Assembly (NCBI RefSeq): GCF_037975245.1
Contig: NC_092572.1
Coordinates: forward strand, 24,102,489-24,166,488
Origin: Apostichopus japonicus
Lineage: Eukaryota > Echinodermata > Holothuroidea > Aspidochirotida > Stichopodidae
Direction: 5' to 3'
Length of the DNA: 64,000 nt
Shown here: positions 34,363 to 46,600 of the stretch, piece after piece
How the letters are laid out: the number at the start of each line of letters is the position of its first letter
How positions within the stretch are numbered: position 1 is the first letter of the stretch
The notes under the pieces: model-generated
Databases searched by the model: none
Told to the model about the DNA's origin: nothing
What the model saw: only the letters and a program-made list of their open reading frames with translations
Program-made: the position numbers and the translations under genes

Positions 34363-34608
34363 TCATACACACTCCAGTCCCGCAGTTTCATGGTATATCG
34401 TTGTTGGTGGTGGTGGCGACTGAATCTGCTGCTTCATGGCTTCGTTCCTGGTGTTTTCTTCGTTTTTCTTGTTTTCTTTAATCTCCTGCATCCTCAGGAA
34501 GTCAAGGTCGGCGTACTCGGTGGGTACTTCCGTCTGTATTGGGGGCTGGTCCGTGGGGTGTTCGCCCATGTGACCAATCTCAGCATAAATCAAACCATTG
34601 GTATTATT
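34363..34608 (-). CDS. Receptor terminal exon: tyrosine-motif tail and stop
   Basis: The acceptor TTGTCTCTACAG starts phase 0. It encodes [37 protein letters not shown], a Lys/Glu/Asn-rich helix-like stretch, [13 protein letters not shown] and ends GLECV then TGA. LIYAEI fits the ITIM consensus and TEYADL an ITSM-like site. The ECV end could be a class III PDZ ligand. Confidence 0.88.
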   Translation of the reverse strand, partial: NNTNGLIYAEIGHMGEHPTDQPPIQTEVPTEYADLDFLRMQEIKENKKNEENTRNEAMKQQIQSPPPPTTIYHETAGLECV

Positions 34609-37600
34609 CTGTAGAGAGACAACCACAATTGAGTAGTGAGAAAGCTAGAATCATTTGAGGGGGGGGGGGGGGGAGGGTGGAAGGGGAAACAGAATATAAA
34701 TCAGAAAATACAGGAAAAACTTACTATTTAGTTAGGAATCCTTTGTATCAAGTTATATCATTGCACATCAGCATTTACCGGCATTAAACTCTGGAGGCCT
34801 TTCTTTATTTCCCCCCTAAAAACATCGACACATTTCAACATCTCCTTCAAACAGCAGAATTTTGATAAACATAATCTGATCCAAGGCTGAAGTTTAACAG
34901 AGCTGTTCACATGCATTTTAATCTATAATAACATTCTAAATGGAAAAGAAAGTTGCATTCATATCTTTTGCTCTTGTCAAAGAAAAAAAATTTCATCTCG
35001 GTGCTAGTACAGAGTTCAACAGTTAACAAACTTTTTACAGTGGCTATAAACACAGACTTGTCCTTTCAAGAACGAACAATTGTTGCAGGGAAGGGGAAGG
35101 GCAGGTATTTAAATAGCTACTTGCATTTATTATCATAGCAATACCATTCCAGATCAGTGAAATGTTTATCACTTATTTTTGCCATACAGCAGACATCACA
35201 AACATTTCAGCTTTGACACAGTCCTGAAGATGTGTGAGTAAGTACATCTTTTCAGTGGTTCATGGTTGTTATGCGATTACCAAAAATGCTGGGCTACTTT
35301 TTAAGTTTAGTCAATCTCAACTTAAAAATCTGCTTAACATTCTCTAAGACAGAATGCAACTGCCAGTCAGTGTGAAGGGAGAGGTAAGGATGAAGAGAAG
35401 GAGGGGTAGGCATAGGGGTAGTGGCGGAGCTAGGGGTATTGGTCAGGGGGGAGAGAATGGTCTGTAGGGGCGCTGAAAAGGGCGCCAGCAGTCCATTTGA
35501 GTCTGTTAGGGGGAGGCATCCGCCCCCCTGACTGTATGGATGCTCCGCCACTGCATATGGGAGGGATGAAGAAGGGATGAGGGCAGGGAATGCAAAAGGG
35601 GAGAGGGATGCCTGATTCCACTACTCCCTGGCCTAGAGCTCCCTCCCTCTCTTCAAAAACAGAACTTACTGTTGTCGGTGAGTTGCTATCTACAGGTAGC
35701 CCATGGCCATTGGGTTGTTTGTGTACTGTACAAAAGACAAGAAAGAAAAAGAGGAATAAAGTTTTCACCGTGAATCAGACCGTCTGCTGGATAACAGTGG
35801 GAAGTGACATTTTAACGCTGTACTTATTTGTGAATTTCGTTTTCAGTGATGCTGGTTATAAATTCCTCCAAGAGTCAAAAAATAGAAGGTATGAAAAAGA
35901 AAAAATGCTTTTTGTTACTATACTCTCTAATAGTCACACCGGCCACAAAAAAATTGGTCAATAAATATGAGAGTTTACGAAAACTTTAACTTGGGACAAA
36001 CTCAAACGCAGCATTGGGTGAGCTTGTGAACATAAAGCCCTCCCTTTCGTCAAGCTGGCTGTAACCACACAGCAGGGTATTTTAGATACATTGTAAGGTA
36101 TCGTAATCATTATAAGCAAATGTAAAACATGATTTCAACAGAACGGAGCAAAAACTTGTAACCCGACACGAAAATGCATCATTCAGGTGAATATAATATG
36201 CCGAGTCGTCGTTCGATGAGAGAATATTTTTTTTGGCCGTTTAGCCGTCTTCTGATAATCTCAGGAGCATAAACAGACAGATATTGCAATGTGTCTGTCA
36301 TTACTCTAGTGAGAGTTCATTCAACGGTGACACTTGTTACCGGTAATGATCCATCACGAAGCCAACCGACCAGAAATGACACGCCCCAGATCCCCGATGC
36401 ATTCCAAAGTAATGTGACAAACGTGAATTTTATGCCGTAGAAAAAAAAACATTCAAGAGAGATACTGCACCGAACGATTTGTCGTTAGGATCTGCTATAT
36501 TCTTATAAACAAGAGTTTTTCTCTTTATTTCTTTAATATATTTATTCATCTCAGATGGGTTCAGCATTTAGTATTGGTAAAACTGTCTCTATTTCGTTTC
36601 CCATCGATATCATTTTCTGGTTTACCAGTGTACATTTATCTTGATGTGTGTATAGTCTTATCCTGAGAATTATTGAGAGTGTAGGGGGAAATGATTTAAT
36701 AAGTACTACACTTCTGTGTTCTCCGTATCCATGCAAATAAAGGTACAATAGGATAACAATAGCATGTAAACATGTAACTTTACGTATATGTAGTACATAC
36801 TAGTCTCCGTTCTATTACAATTCTGTAAATGTTTTTACTTCCCCTGGAAATATATAAATGAATGATATGAAGGATTAATCTTTGTTTTTCTTTGGCTTTT
36901 TTAGATCTTTGGAATAAATTTTAGGAGCTTCAATTAGCACGATGAAGAGTTTTGTTACTTCCTTTGATTTATAATTAATTAAGTCACTTTTTGGAGTTCA
37001 TACATATATGCACTACAGCTGGGTATTAATTCTTAATTTCTAATTTTTAAACCAGTTTTGTACCAAGACCATTTGATTGAATTTAATGTAGTATTGTTGT
37101 ATGCAATTGTTTTCTCAAAAGAAAAAACAATAGTCGAGTGGCTGTTACCATGTTTCCTATTCGTACAACATAATACTATAGAACATAGATGTGAAATATA
37201 TTGACTGATTCTAAACTCATTGTTATAACAATGGCTGTGCTGGGTTATAACAAAGGTCCAATTGTTATACAATCAATTGTATGTTTTTAGACACAATTGT
37301 CTTATTGTTGTACAATCATTTACAGTATTGCTTTATAACAATGGCCTTACTTTGATATAACAATGTCCCAATTGTGATGCTCAATTGTAATTTTTTACAC
37401 ACAATGGTTTTGTTGTTGTTGTACAATCATTTAACAGTATTGCTATATAACAATGGCTTTACTTTGATCATGTTTTTACCTCCATGCTTTGATATAACAA
37501 AGGTCCAATTGTTATGTAGCCGATTGTAATGTTTTAGACACAATGGTCTTATTGTTGTACAACCAACAGGAGTATTGCTATAACACAGTTATTGTTTTGT

Positions 37601-40600
37601 ATTATTATTAAACAATTCCATTATTAAACAATCATTCTTTTGAAATAAATTCATTCTTACAAAACAATGTAAAAATAGTGATATGGCAATACGACAATCC
37701 TAATATCTGAAAATACATTTTTAAACTAATTTGCATGCTAGGATCAACCACAGCAGAAGTCATGCTTCAAAACCACCGCAAACGTTGCAAGAAATGTCAT
37801 GTTTTCTAATTTTCTTAAAGGAGAATTACATTCAAAGTTTGAAATTCAGAAGAAAACTGTTCATATCTAGAAAGAATTTGGCTAAGTCTATAGATAGAAA
37901 AAGAGAAATTGGATAATGAACGAAAAAATGTTTAAGCTACAGAACTAAAGATATGAACTGACAATTGAAAATCCTGTCATGAATTTAATAACAAAGGATA
38001 AATTTTTCTTCAGATTCAACTATTTAAACTAAAAAAAGAACTTATCTGTGTTGTCTGTCATGAAAAAAGAACAGATCTTATAAGATCTAGGTCAAAAAAA
38101 TTATTTTGGGGGTTTCAAAAGAAAAGCTACAATCAGACTTACCTTTTTCTGTCCATCCAAAGTCAGGTTATATTGAAGGTCAAAGGTCACAGGACGAAAA
38201 CATACCAACCTTTCTACCACCATATTTTTCTCTTCAAAAGGTTTACCACTTAGCAAAAACCACTAGCTATTTACAATAACCTCTCCCAAACAACCAAAAC
38301 TTGTTTGTTTCTTCAAAGCCATTAACAAGAAAAATTATTCAAATTCTACTTTACTTGTTCAACATTAAACAAATTCCAGTTTTGCTTATTCTAGCCCTTC
38401 TTTTCCCTTTATTATTATTCACATTCTTTAACTTGTCTAACATTTAACAATTTCTAGTTTTTGCCTATTCTAGCCCTTTTCCTTTTATTATTATTCAAAT
38501 TCTCTTTACTTGTCTAATATATAACCATTTCAAGTTTTGCCTATTCTAGTCCTTTTTCCCTTTATTATGATTCAAATTCTCTTTACTTGTCCAACATATA
38601 ACAATTTCTAGTGTTTGCCTATTCCTTTCCTTTATCCCTTTATTATCATTCAAATTCTCTTTACTTGTCCAACATATAACAATTTCTAGTTTCCGCCTGT
38701 TCATGTTCTTTTTCTGTTTATAATTTTTCAAATTCTTTTTCTTGACTAACATATAACAATTTCTAGTTTTTCTCTATTTGATTCCTTTTTCCCTTTATTA
38801 TCATTCAAATTCTCTTTACTTGTCCAACATATAACAATTTCTAGTGTTTGCCTATTCCATTCCTTTATCCCTTTATTATCATTCAAATTCTCTTTACTTG
38901 TCCAACATATAACAATTTCTAGTGTTTGCCTATTCCATTCCTTTATCCCTTTATTATCATTCAAATTCTCATTACTTGTCTAACATATAACAATTTCTAG
39001 TTTCTGCCTATTCTAGTCCTTTTATCCCTCTATTATTTTTCAAATACTTTTTACCTCTCTAACATATAACAATTTCTAGTTTCTGCCTATTCTAGTCCCA
39101 TTTCCATTTAGTATTATACGAATTCTTTTCACTTCACTAACATATAACAATTCCTAGTTTTTTGTCTGGTCTAGCCATTTCCCCCTTGTTTTTCTTGAGG
39201 GTCAAGGGATATTTTTTATTATATCTTTTTTCATTTTAATACAAAGAAATAAATGCATTTTCAAACAATCATTCTCTCCTTGGAATGGGCACATAGAAAG
39301 TCACTTTGATGCACTTGTATATTATCTCCACTGCATGCTCTGTAGCATTGTTGCTTTTAAAGTGGCTCAAAGTGGGCTTTTAAAGAAACATGATGCAAGA
39401 CAACTAGTAAGAACTCATAAGAAAGACCATCGAGACATAAATCCCATTTATATCAAAAGTTGTTAAAGGTATCCTGTCTTTTTTGAAAGAGCACAGAAGG
39501 TTTTGGCTAAAACTCCATTTCAATCGTTAGGAATCTCAAGAATATAGCACCTATGTTTAGTTGATCTCTCTTAGAGGGTGTTTGGTGCCTGAAGATGGGG
39601 TGGGCAGGGCAGGGGTAAAAAGAGGCACCTATGTTTAGTCGATCTCTCTTAGAGGGAGTTTGGTGCCTGAGGATGGGGTAGGCAGGGCAGGAGTAAATAG
39701 AGACAGAAGCACTTGGTTATATCCTTTTATTTTAAGAACACCGTGCCAACTATTCATTATATACAACCCTGGGAAGGTCTGGGGAAGCCATTTCAGTTTT
39801 TAAAGTTACAAATGGATGCTAAATTTGAAAAGTGTAATTCAACTGTATTATCTCTTTTTAGTGTAATGTTTATCAAGAGCTGAAGATTTGAAAAGTTTTG
39901 CAGCAATCCACTAATTTTCATCAACTTTGCCATCAGGTTTTGACTACATTTTTCCTCAACAGACAAGACAGAATTATCAAAATATCAGATTTGACAGAGA
40001 ATAAAATGATTAATAGTTTATAGAGAGAAGTAGATTTAGTTGCTAGTTGGCATGGAAGGCACTCTTCCTTTTTTTTTTTTAAATGGAACAAGTTTTATCA
40101 TTTTCAATTTTTGTTAGGAAATGGGGGGGGGAAGGGTATAGTTTTGTTTGGATTCTTGTACAAATAATTTTTTTCTGTACACTTTTTGTTATTTTATCGT
40201 TTTTCATGGAGCAACACCAGATCACAATTTTAGGCATGATCCACAACCAAGTTACAAAAGTTATAAAAATTGGCAAAGTGTATAAAAATAAATTACAACC
40301 AAAAAATAGAATTTTTTGAAAGAAAATGCTTAAATAGAAAAGAAATGTGTAGTAAGGTGTAGCTAGGCAACATATAGGGGGGGGGGGGGAAAAAAAGAAA
40401 TAAAAAGATGGGTATAAAAAGAAGTAAAATAAAAGTGAGGCTAATGCGAGGTACTCTTTAGAAGATCTTTCGACTGTCGCAAAAGCCACAATTTTAAAAC
40501 GATACAGATTTCTGAATGATTGAGCCAAGACTTGAATAACCATCTAAACCACCACAGTTTCTTCTTGATGAATATCTTGTGTTGCTGACAAGTAAGATAT

Positions 40601-43600
40601 TGACGAGAGAAGCACTTCAAACTGTCATCTTTGGTGGAACTAGGAGTTGGCATCTCTTCATTCTCACTTTTTTTTTAACTTTTCATATGTTCATGGTGAA
40701 CTTCAGCACCAAAGTAACACTCAAATTATGCTCAGTCAGTGTTGGAAACTTATTCTCTCCCTTTGGTAACAAGGATCTGCAAGAGCAGGCTACACCCATA
40801 ATAGAAGGAAATATTAAACCATGGGAGCTTGGTCGTTAAATGGAAAGGCATTTGGCTGGTGACTTAAGGACTTTGGGTTCTTATTTTGGGCCAGATATTT
40901 AATCTATATTGCCTCTCCTCAACAAAGTGTATAAATGGGGGGGGGGGGATGGGAGAGGGGACCTGCAGTTGTGTACTTTAGTTTGTGGCTGCACACTTCC
41001 TGTAGGAGACTTACTTTCCCATTGTACACAATTGGCGATAAAAACAAATAAATGAATTACTATGAGAAATCCTCTCAGGGACATGTGATGTGGCAATCTG
41101 TAGTATCATGGAGAGCTACTGTTTGAATCGTACACATTGTATGTCGGTGTGTACATGTGAGGATTTACCAGGGGTTAACTGTTGTTAAGCCAGGTGAGAG
41201 GAATTTCTAAGACCCGTCTTCATAATGGAAATCCAACTAATATCTGACTCCCCCCCCCCCCCCAATTAATTGAACTCTGGCTATATGCCTTATACACAGT
41301 GCCAATCATGTTACATCTGACATATGAGTAAACTGAAGCCCACCAATCAGGCGACAGAATAGACCTGCACTATCGGCTTTGTGCGGCAGTCGCTTTGATC
41401 AACGAGAGAGTACCCTTTTATAACGAAAAGAAAACGAGAGAAAAAAAGATATTAAATACCATCGTAGGGGTTTGGACTAGTGGGCCGGACCAAGGTGACA
41501 GGCTCATACACTGAATTTCTTGCTGTGTAGACTGCAAACAGCAAAAATAAATATAAAACACAAAAGAAAAGAAAAAAAGACATCAAAACAAAATGCAACA
41601 TTTAAACTGGAATTTGCAAAAGAAGCAACAAATTTCATTTCCATGCAAAGGAGGGTTGACCAAGAGATGCATGCTCTACTTACTTCAGGAGGAGAGAAAG
41701 GTAACAAGAAGGGGAAAGAAAAAAAAAAGAGGAAAAATCAATTGTTTTTTTTTTCCTATCTAAAAAAAAAAAAAAATCTAGAGTTCATGATGTGATCATT
41801 TTATGGTTAAAACAAAAAGAAAATAAGAAAAGTTAAATATGAATGCTGAAAATGCTATTATATATTTATGGAAAATGCAAATATGCATGGACTTAAAACA
41901 GGTGTGTTAATTATGGAAGTATTTTGCGATATCTGTGCGGTTGTTGTGCTGTATATTAAGTTTTTTGAAGATTTGCGCTGCACATGATTAAAAGTGAAAT
42001 TTTGATGTACCTTTTGTGATTTTGAGTTTGCTTGGTAAAAATCAAATCACATGTACCTTTTATAAGTCATTTCATAAGTTCGACTACACATAGTAAAAAT
42101 GAAATGTCATGTACCTGATGATAAATGGATAAATTTGTGATTTCGAATATATGGTTAAAGTGAAATTATGTGTACTTCATATTGAGTTGTGTAATGATTC
42201 TATCAAAGTGAAATCTTCATGTGCTTAGTTGGTTGCTCAGAGTGAACATGTTAAAACTGCTGCTGAGACTAACCACAGATACTTCACTCCAATGTCACCT
42301 ATATCCTTGACCACTTCAAGCCAGATATCATATTTGAAGTTATTAACAGCAGCGAGATTATTTATGGCATTTTCCAATGCGTCGAGCAACAGTGAGCAGT
42401 AAATAAAGACAAGTCCTTGCGTTTGTATGCTCTACTCAAACGCATATACATTACTGTGAGATGCTTGATTCATAACGTAGTAGCGCAAATGATACCAGCT
42501 TCATAATTGTCCAATGAACAAATTTCTACCAAAACTGTTGAAAAAACTTATCTAGTCTGTTCTATAAAGTTTTGCAGCTAATCTTGTGTAAAAGCTAAGT
42601 ATGCTTACTGGTTGAATTAACTTGACCAAGCCACACACATGAAGTTTTGCAGCTAAGGCTTGTGTAAAAGCTATGTATGCTTACTGGTTGAATTAACTTG
42701 ACCAAGCCACACACATGAAGGCTGCACCAATGGCTAAGACAGACTGAGCAGGCAAATGAAGAAGGGGCAATCCAATGAATTGGAAGGCTGGGGGGGGGGG
42801 GGTAGTTAGACAACTACTCCGATTACATCCATGTGGCTTGACCACACCAACTTAAATGGGGAAATATTGCTTATTGATTATTAGTAATTGATCAGTATTG
42901 ATTTCGCAGGGCAGACCTGACGTACAATGTGATATGGAATATATGTGACTGAGTATTTCCACAGTACAAGATTACATACTAATAAATGTTATGTAAAAAG
43001 TTACTTGTGTGGCTGAATGATTAGTAAATTGATTAATTATGTATATGTCATTGCTTGATGTCACACATTTATTAAACCCATTTATGAAGAGCAAAGTACA
43101 CAAAGTAACATAATTTAAACCAAACATATTGACTGTGGGAGATGCATGGGTGGTGGGATATGGGCTTAAATTGGATGGTGTAAGGAATGGCTCACATTTA
43201 GAACTTAAATCCACAGCAACGACAACATCTAATAAAACATTCATGTCGCAGGATGTTACAGAAAAGGATTCAAATTAGTCCAACATGGGGACATAGAGAG
43301 GGGGGGGGAGGCTTGTGACTGTGCCATGTTTCCTCTGAGAGGGAAAATTGTATATTTATTGACGAAAAGCAAAACTTCAAGCAGAAGAGAAGATGGAATC
43401 AGAGAACCAACATGCAAAAACACATATTACACATCACTCCGAGCAGTTTCTCAGTATCTTAATCAGTATGTAACGTCTGTGCATTTATAAGGGAGTGTGA
43501 TTTAAATGTTAATTTCCTATATTTTACTATATTAAATAAACATATCTTGAAAAAAAACAAAAAACTTCATGGCTCACCCAAATTCCCAGCTTTGCCCCAC

Positions 43601-46600
43601 ATCCTCACCCCACCTGACACCCTCACCCCTAACCCCCACCCCTTCCCCAGCTTCTATTTAAAATCAGGGGAGGTGGGCCGACACAGTAGACATAACCATC
43701 ACACACCATACCCATTCCTCTCTGTATCCATCTCCAATCCTACCACCAGCCTCAAACTTTTGTTGACCTATTGATGGAGTGATTCACAAGCCTTTGAAAT
43801 GTGCTAAACTACTGCCTCCAATAATAAGCAACTTTGGAAATTCGGCCAACCATTTCTCACTCGTTGAAAGGAATCACTACACATACCAGTATTTTCCTTC
43901 TTTCCACAAGTCAGGGAATAAATGTTACTAAGGAGTGTTAGCTCAGTGGTTAACGCCAGTGCCTTCCAATCATAAGGTCCCCGGTTCGAGTCACTCCAAG
44001 ATTAATGTATGTCGTCCAGTTACAGAGTTGTTGACAATTGACAATTCATAATCATGGACGTTAAATATGACTCTAAGAGGCTGACTTCGGTCAGCTTGAG
44101 GCTTTGATAAGCCAATGAGGCTTCTTGGCGAGTTTCTGCTTGCAGGAGGATCTAATATACAAACATACATACATACTACAACATACTATCATGTACATCA
44201 CATACTATCATATACATCACATACTACCCCATACTATCACATACTATCATATACTATCATATACTACCACATACTGTCATATACATACACACCTTAACAT
44301 GCTATCACATACTGTTACATACTGTCACATACTATCACATACAGGAGGATCTAAAATACATACATAAGTTGAGTGTTGTTATTTTGTGTAGCAATTTGGA
44401 AGCATCTGAAATTTGTCTATTGTATAAAGTATATATGGTTGCTGTGTACAATAACTCTGTGTACAATAACTGTTATATCTCTTTTCAATTGTGTAGCGTT
44501 TTGCATAGCATGTTATGATGCGGCGATGCTTCTTTGCTTAACTAAAAAATGTAAATTCAACTTCAGAAAAGTTGGTTGTACACCTGTGTCCTGTGTAATT
44601 ACATCATCAGAATTTGAATTTTCTGAGGTCACATTAACACATAAGCTTTTAAACTTAAAATAGCAGGTATTAACAAAACATATCTGGAAAAAAAATATCA
44701 TGTGGCCTATTTGTTACCATAGAAGAATTCAGCAAATGTTTCTCTCTTTTCCAGCCATTGAATTATTGGATTTGAATCTTCTCTTTAATAGCAATAACAA
44801 AATACTTGAAAAAAAAGGAGTAATACGTTCTAATTATCCCCACAGTGGTATGTTTACATAGTCTAAACATACAATAAGACTGATAATGGTAGAACCAATG
44901 CGGTACACACTAACTCTAGGCATGATGAACAACTTGTGAAGTGCAGGCCTGTGAATTTCAGCAAGACTGACAATGGTAGGATAAAAAAAAGTATAAAAAA
45001 AAAAGAATCAAAATTCCAAGCTTGGAAGAAGTGAATTGACCGAAACAGACAGGATTCTTTGAGTTTTCTTTTCATGCAAGTTCCAAGCATTGATAACAAA
45101 CACATATGTTACTTACTTCAAGACGCAAGCAAGAGAAATTTTAAAGACGGACAGAAAACATGAGAATAATTCAATATCCGCTATTAACAGAAGATCGCAG
45201 ATGGCAGTGGGCAAAGACAACATATTAAACAAAGTCCAGCATTTTTTTTACTCTATTTTCCCCCTCTTCTTCTTCTTCCTTTTTCTTGTTTAAGGTTTCA
45301 GATTCCAGACAAAGATTAACAAATTGTTTTCAAATTCAGACCTAACAAATTCAAGGAATTGAATCAAGCACCTTTTGGCTTTCACTCAAAAAGTCTAGTA
45401 AATTTACTATGTTAACCTGTCTGATGTGTCATACAAACTGAGATGAAAATGCCAAGAGTAAAAAGTGCAGTGTGCATGATAGTACATATAATATAGATAT
45501 ATATGAATATAACATAATGTGTCATACACTGGATATAAGCAAGAGTACTGGCTACTTCAAGAGCTGATTATATTTTCAAGAACCACAGTGCACATATCAT
45601 TCTCTTGCATAAACATTTCCTTAAAGCTTTTTTTTTTAAAAGGCTTATTAGTGAGGAATTTGATCTCACCTGGTGGTAGAAACGCCTCTTTTTCTCCCCT
45701 TCCTGTATTATTATCGTAGTCTTTACTGAAAGATTTATAACCGTCAGTCCTGAAAGGGAAACAGAAGAAAAGAGACCGATGGACGCTGACAGCTGACGAT
45801 AATCAACCGTCAAAATGTTTACAGGTTAATTTGAAAACCTGCGCGAGCTGACTCTCGTAAAAGTAGCACGGCTGTCGGTATCTAGGATACATGAGGGGGG
45901 GGGGGGGGAGTCATGGAAAAGATGTTAAAAAAATGTAACAGAGGAACTGGACACTCACTGAATTGCAAAAATGGACATTTGAGGGCCGAAGGACACAGAT
46001 TTATCGAGATTTGATTATGTCAGAGTTGAGGAAGAGATGATAGGAGAGGCATCTTTAAATACTAGATATGGTTCTGTGTTCTGACACAGTATTGAACTTG
46101 TAATGGAATGAGCACTCAAGGGTTGATTTTTGTGCTGGTTACTCTTATCACCATGGCAACAACAAGAAATCTATGACCTACCACCAAGTTTTTTTTATAT
46201 GATTCAAGCCAACTTGAACATGATCAGAAAAGATTGTCAATAAAAAGATGACTGATTTACGCTTTAATCTAACGCTCAGCTTGTAAAAGTCCTCCATTAC
46301 AGTTTTAGATGGTTTTCAGGACTCCTAATTTAAAACCACAGACTGTAAACGATTGTCAAACGGACACAGAGAAGCACCTCAGTTATTTAGCTAAGATAAC
46401 ATATAACTGGCAGCACACACAGAGGTTTGGAAAGACATACATAATACTTCCGCTTTCAAAAAGACATGTAAAAGCATTGTCAGTTCAAACCACTGGTGAC
46501 TTTATAGCTTGTGGAAGAAACTCCCACGCTGATAAATTAAAAAATATATAAAAAAAAATTTGGAATGACTCATGAAAACAGCACTAGAAGGTGTCCCCAA

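Noticed and set aside
38160-38240. Possible receptor exon ending in [11 protein letters not shown] before GTAAGT
   Set aside because: The reading frame is open and the donor is good, but no acceptor with a pyrimidine tract fits the needed phase, whereas 35670-35725 fits fully.
38546-38964. Minus-strand repeat protein [15 protein letters not shown]
   Set aside because: Direct translation of the 78-bp minisatellite; 78 is a multiple of three, so frames persist by chance.
41504-41707. Splice-like acceptor and ORF in the receptor intron
   Set aside because: Hydrophobic, T-rich reading with no phase-compatible donor.
43933-43998. Functional tRNA gene
   Set aside because: A and B boxes are present, but the T stem does not pair and the anticodon arm is irregular; the attached tail and simple repeat mark a SINE.
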